DNA of 64,000 bases from JAWRCU01 sp033542235. Lineage in GTDB: Bacteria > Pseudomonadota > Alphaproteobacteria > Rhizobiales > Rhizobiaceae. Below are positions 61,741 through 64,000 of the stretch, one piece after another. The stretch spans positions 124,001 through 188,000 of the forward strand of contig NZ_JAWRCU010000006.1 of assembly GCF_033542235.1 (NCBI RefSeq). Reading direction: 5' to 3'. The stretch's first letter is position 1; each line of letters starts with the position of its first letter. The position numbers and the translations under genes were made by a program. The notes below the pieces were generated by a model. It did no database searches, was not told the origin of the DNA, and worked only from the letters and a program-made list of their open reading frames with translations.

Positions 61741-62470
61741 TCCGGTGCTGAAATGTGAGGAGCTGGTCGCCGGTTACGGAGGACCGCCTATCGTCCGTAA
61801 CGTCGATCTCAATATACCCGGAAAGCAGATGATGACGCTGGTCGGGCCCAATGGTGCAGGCAAGTCCACATTGCTGCGTGCCTTCTATGGTCTGACCAGG
61901 ACCTATGCCGGCCATATCCTGTTCGAAGGCCAGGCAATCGAGAAGGCATCGCCGCTGCAGCGCTATGCTTCGGGCATCGCTTTTGTTCCGCAGGGGCGGT
62001 GCAACTTTGACAGGATGAGTGTCGCCGAAAATCTAGCGGTTGCCGCGCATTCCGTGGCGGTTGGGAAGCGGGCCGCCGCTCTCGACTATGTGCTGGGGTT
62101 GTTCCCAACCCTGAAACCGCTGATGCAATCCATGGCGGGAAATCTCAGCGGCGGCGAGCAGCAACTGCTGGAGATGGCAATGGTTCTGCAGACGCACCCG
62201 AAATGCCTTCTGGTGGACGAGCCGTCGCTGGGCCTCTCTCCCGGGATGCAGGCATCGGTCTTTGAGAAGCTGGCCGAACTCCGCGATGCAGGCATGACCG
62301 TCGTCACCGTGGAGCAGAATGTGCGCGTCGCGCTGGCGGTCAGCGATAGGGCCGCCGTACTGGTCCATGGGGAGATCGCCTTTGAAGGACCGGCGGATGA
62401 AATACTGGCCGATGACAGAATCCGTATTGCCTATCTTGGCGGCCTGCCGGCTGGCCAGGCGGCCCATTAA
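61727..62470 (+). CDS. Branched-chain amino acid-type ABC ATPase (LivF-like)
   Basis: 247-aa ATPase: Walker A LVGPNGAGKSTLLRAFYGL, FVPQGRCNFDRMSVAENL, signature NLSGGEQQLLEMAMVLQTHP, Walker B CLLVDEPSLGLSPGMQASVF and VEQNVRVALAVSDRA. Pairs with LivG to energise the importer. Confidence 0.92.
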   Translation: MSTRDPVLKCEELVAGYGGPPIVRNVDLNIPGKQMMTLVGPNGAGKSTLLRAFYGLTRTYAGHILFEGQAIEKASPLQRYASGIAFVPQGRCNFDRMSVAENLAVAAHSVAVGKRAAALDYVLGLFPTLKPLMQSMAGNLSGGEQQLLEMAMVLQTHPKCLLVDEPSLGLSPGMQASVFEKLAELRDAGMTVVTVEQNVRVALAVSDRAAVLVHGEIAFEGPADEILADDRIRIAYLGGLPAGQAAH

Positions 62471-62493
62471 TAACAGATCCGGAAGTGACTGAT

Positions 62494-63675
62494 ATGAATG
62501 ATACCCTCACCATGACCGAGCTTGCGAGCGAGCTTCGGAGCAAGGCTTTCGGTGAGATGCCTGACGACATAGATCTCATCGTGTCGTCAGAAAGTGCGAA
62601 CAAGGCATATCTGTCCGGCTATGTCAGCATGGCGCATGACCTCGCGCCGAGCTACCGCTCGGCCGTGCTCGCGACGAGGGACTGCGCGTCGCTTGTTGTA
62701 AGTGCTGCGGATGCGGGGCCTGCCTTCGACCTGCTGCGCGATCCGGGTCTGATCTACCGATATGGCGAGTTCTACTTTGAAACAGCCGGGGGCGGTGAGC
62801 CCAAAGGGTACAACGTCAAGCCCAAGGCTGCTTTCGAAGACGCAGCGGCAGATGCTCTTCGGTCCGTGAAGCCTTCAAGCGGCCGCGTGGGCATCGATCG
62901 TGCGGATGGTGATCTGCTGTGGAATCTTGGGCGCGATTTCTTGGGTGAGGACAAGGTCGTCGACGTTACTAGCGAAATGCGGGCTTCGCGCGCGACCAAG
63001 ACGACCGCGGAGGTGAAGCGTCTGCGCAGGGCGACAGTTCTGGTTGAAGAAGGATTTCAGAAGATCATCGATGCCGGCCATGCCGGGATGACAGAGCTCG
63101 ATCTCGCAGCAATGGTGTCTGAGCGGATGGTGGCCGGCGGCGGCGTGCCGCGCTTTGTCTCGGTCACGTCCGGACCAAGGTCGGCTTTGGCCGACGCCTA
63201 TGCCACACCAAGGAAAATCGCCGAGGGCGAGCTCATCCGTATCGATGCAGGTTGCACGGTTGATGGATATTGGTCGGATCTCGGGCGCACATTCGTCTTC
63301 GGAGAGCCTGACACGCGGCAGAGCAAAACCTACCAGGCTATCCTGGCCGGAATCGAGGACGAGCTTGCGGCGGTCAAGGCCGGTGTCGCGGCGAACAAAC
63401 TGTTTGAAATCGCTGTGAGTTCGGTGAAAGCAAACGGTATTCCCCACTACAAGAGACAGCATTGCGGCCATGGTATAGGCTTAAGGGCTTATGACTCACC
63501 AGTGGTCAATTCGACCGACAGGACAACATTGCTGGCTGGCATGTGTCTCTGCCTAGAAACACCTTACTATGAGTTGAACCTGGACGGGATGATGGTGGAA
63601 GATACAATCCAGGTTACGTCCGACGGTTATGAACCGCTCACGACGATCTCCCGGGAATTATTCGTCATCCCCTGA
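62494..63675 (+). CDS. M24 family metallopeptidase (Xaa-Pro dipeptidase/aminopeptidase-like)
   Basis: 393-aa creatinase/prolidase-type protein: N-terminal domain (about 20-150) and pita-bread catalytic domain (about 165-390). All five metal ligands seem present: the Asp pair in IRIDAGCTVDGYWSDLGRTF (about 251 and 262), His in HCGHGIGLRAYD, Glu in LCLETPYYE and Glu in MMVEDTIQV. It should be an active dimetal hydrolase, unlike the M24-fold protein at 7307. It follows the Liv-type importer by 23 bases, so it probably cleaves the imported compound. ATG 62494 is preferred over GTG 62485. Confidence 0.9.
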   Translation: MNDTLTMTELASELRSKAFGEMPDDIDLIVSSESANKAYLSGYVSMAHDLAPSYRSAVLATRDCASLVVSAADAGPAFDLLRDPGLIYRYGEFYFETAGGGEPKGYNVKPKAAFEDAAADALRSVKPSSGRVGIDRADGDLLWNLGRDFLGEDKVVDVTSEMRASRATKTTAEVKRLRRATVLVEEGFQKIIDAGHAGMTELDLAAMVSERMVAGGGVPRFVSVTSGPRSALADAYATPRKIAEGELIRIDAGCTVDGYWSDLGRTFVFGEPDTRQSKTYQAILAGIEDELAAVKAGVAANKLFEIAVSSVKANGIPHYKRQHCGHGIGLRAYDSPVVNSTDRTTLLAGMCLCLETPYYELNLDGMMVEDTIQVTSDGYEPLTTISRELFVIP

Positions 63676-63737
63676 GCAATCACGTTTCGACACGCTTTGA
63701 CTTGTCCGGGGTGACGCCTCGGCGACAGGAGACACGA

Positions 63738-64000
63738 ATGCTCTCTATCAACCGCATGGATTCGCTGGCGACCGGACAAATATCGTTCGGACCGGGCAAT
63801 CCAAAATTCCCGCTATTCCCCTCGCATCTTGCCGGTTGCCCGGTCACCTCGACAGCTAAGATGCAATACCCGCTCGAACTGGCCTTTGACTACGAAAAAG
63901 CCAAGGATGTTAGGTTCACCGAGGGCGCAAGGTCCAGCTGGCAGCAGTTGTTGCCACCCCTGCATCCGGCGTCATCCATGCCGGTAGGCTTCACGCCGCT
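63738..64000 (+). CDS. Threonine-synthase-like PLP-dependent enzyme, N-terminal part (cut by window end)
   Basis: An open frame from ATG 63738 (after AGGAGACACGA) runs to the window end, giving 87 residues. YPLELAFDYEKAKD followed by SWQQLLPPLHPASSMPVGFT and PL resembles the N-terminal subdomain of threonine synthase and related fold-II PLP enzymes (YPLD...DY, W-R-Y-xx-LLP, GxTPL). The SSLAGCPVTSTAK-like Cys segment nearby suggests a small zinc-finger-like start. It follows the M24 peptidase by 62 bases and is probably in its operon. The PLP lysine lies beyond the window. Confidence 0.65.
   Translation, partial: MLSINRMDSLATGQISFGPGNPKFPLFPSHLAGCPVTSTAKMQYPLELAFDYEKAKDVRFTEGARSSWQQLLPPLHPASSMPVGFTP

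Noticed and set aside
62494..63675. Ectoine hydrolase (DoeA-like) interpretation of the M24 gene
   Set aside because: The transporter is of the Liv type, and no ectoine deacetylase, transaminase or characteristic regulator is present; ordinary M24 peptidase motifs explain the sequence.
1..64000. CRISPR arrays, rRNA operons, plasmid replication (repABC) or conjugation genes
   Set aside because: None seen: no regularly spaced repeats, no rRNA-like sequence, and no Rep or Tra family motifs among the frames read.

Overview
The window is GC-rich DNA with the gene content of a soil- or root-associated alphaproteobacterium, most likely Hyphomicrobiales (Mesorhizobium/Rhizobium/Aminobacter-like). 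This is inferred from the density of ABC importers, the GntR/LacI/LysR/MarR/IclR regulators, an Omp25/RopB-type barrel and rhizobial-style short intergenic palindromes. No rRNA, tRNA, CRISPR array or replication origin was found. The content is almost purely catabolic and accessory, with mobile-element debris at module borders, as on a megaplasmid or chromosomal island.

Layout. (1) 75-1520: GntR/FCD regulator and VOC enzyme. (2) 1534-3293: a decay zone with remnants of a serine recombinase, an N-carbamoyl-amino-acid hydrolase and a GYD protein; then an isochorismatase-type amidase with a divergent LysR. (3) 5080-19515: a LacI-centred module. One minus-strand operon runs LacI, Tat-exported binding protein, two permeases, arginine-deiminase/DDAH-fold enzyme, ATPase, creatinase/M24-fold protein, BtpA-like protein, AllA-like ureidoglycolate lyase, PfkB kinase. 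Divergent are an AruI-like ThDP decarboxylase and an MBL hydrolase; nearby are a GlcD-type oxidase and a GATase1-like protein. LacI-type operators lie at 14898-14923 and 19566-19577. I infer catabolism of a guanidino or ureido compound. (4) 19772-29395: a Dpp-type ABC operon with PIG-L deacetylase, GntR, SDR, enolase-superfamily dehydratase and aldose epimerase, preceded by a GTATAC-centred operator; I infer import and non-phosphorylative oxidation of an acylated sugar. (5) 30117-32883: SDR + NTF2-like protein divergent from HxlR, then an outer-membrane barrel.

(6) 34197-54587: a MarR-centred module. A plus-strand block (acyl-CoA ligase, nitronate monooxygenase, truncated HDAC-like gene, frameshifted kinase-aminotransferase fusion) faces a 12-kb minus-strand operon (ALDH, PotDABC-type importer, HMG-CoA-lyase-like enzyme, two enoyl-CoA hydratases, CoA transferase, aminotransferase, amidohydrolase). 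MarR is divergent from RidA and a flavin-reductase-like gene. Three copies of the same double operator (33875, 52557, 53447) tie these blocks together; this shared element is the strongest new signal in the window. (7) 54590-56771: a truncated cobalamin-riboswitch-like RNA abutting IS6 and IS91-family wreckage. (8) 57042-64000: IclR, a complete branched-chain-amino-acid-type ABC importer, an M24 peptidase with all metal ligands, and the start of a threonine-synthase-like PLP enzyme running off the end.

Functions are assigned from motifs read by eye; no database search was run. Substrates of the transporters and pathways are inference.
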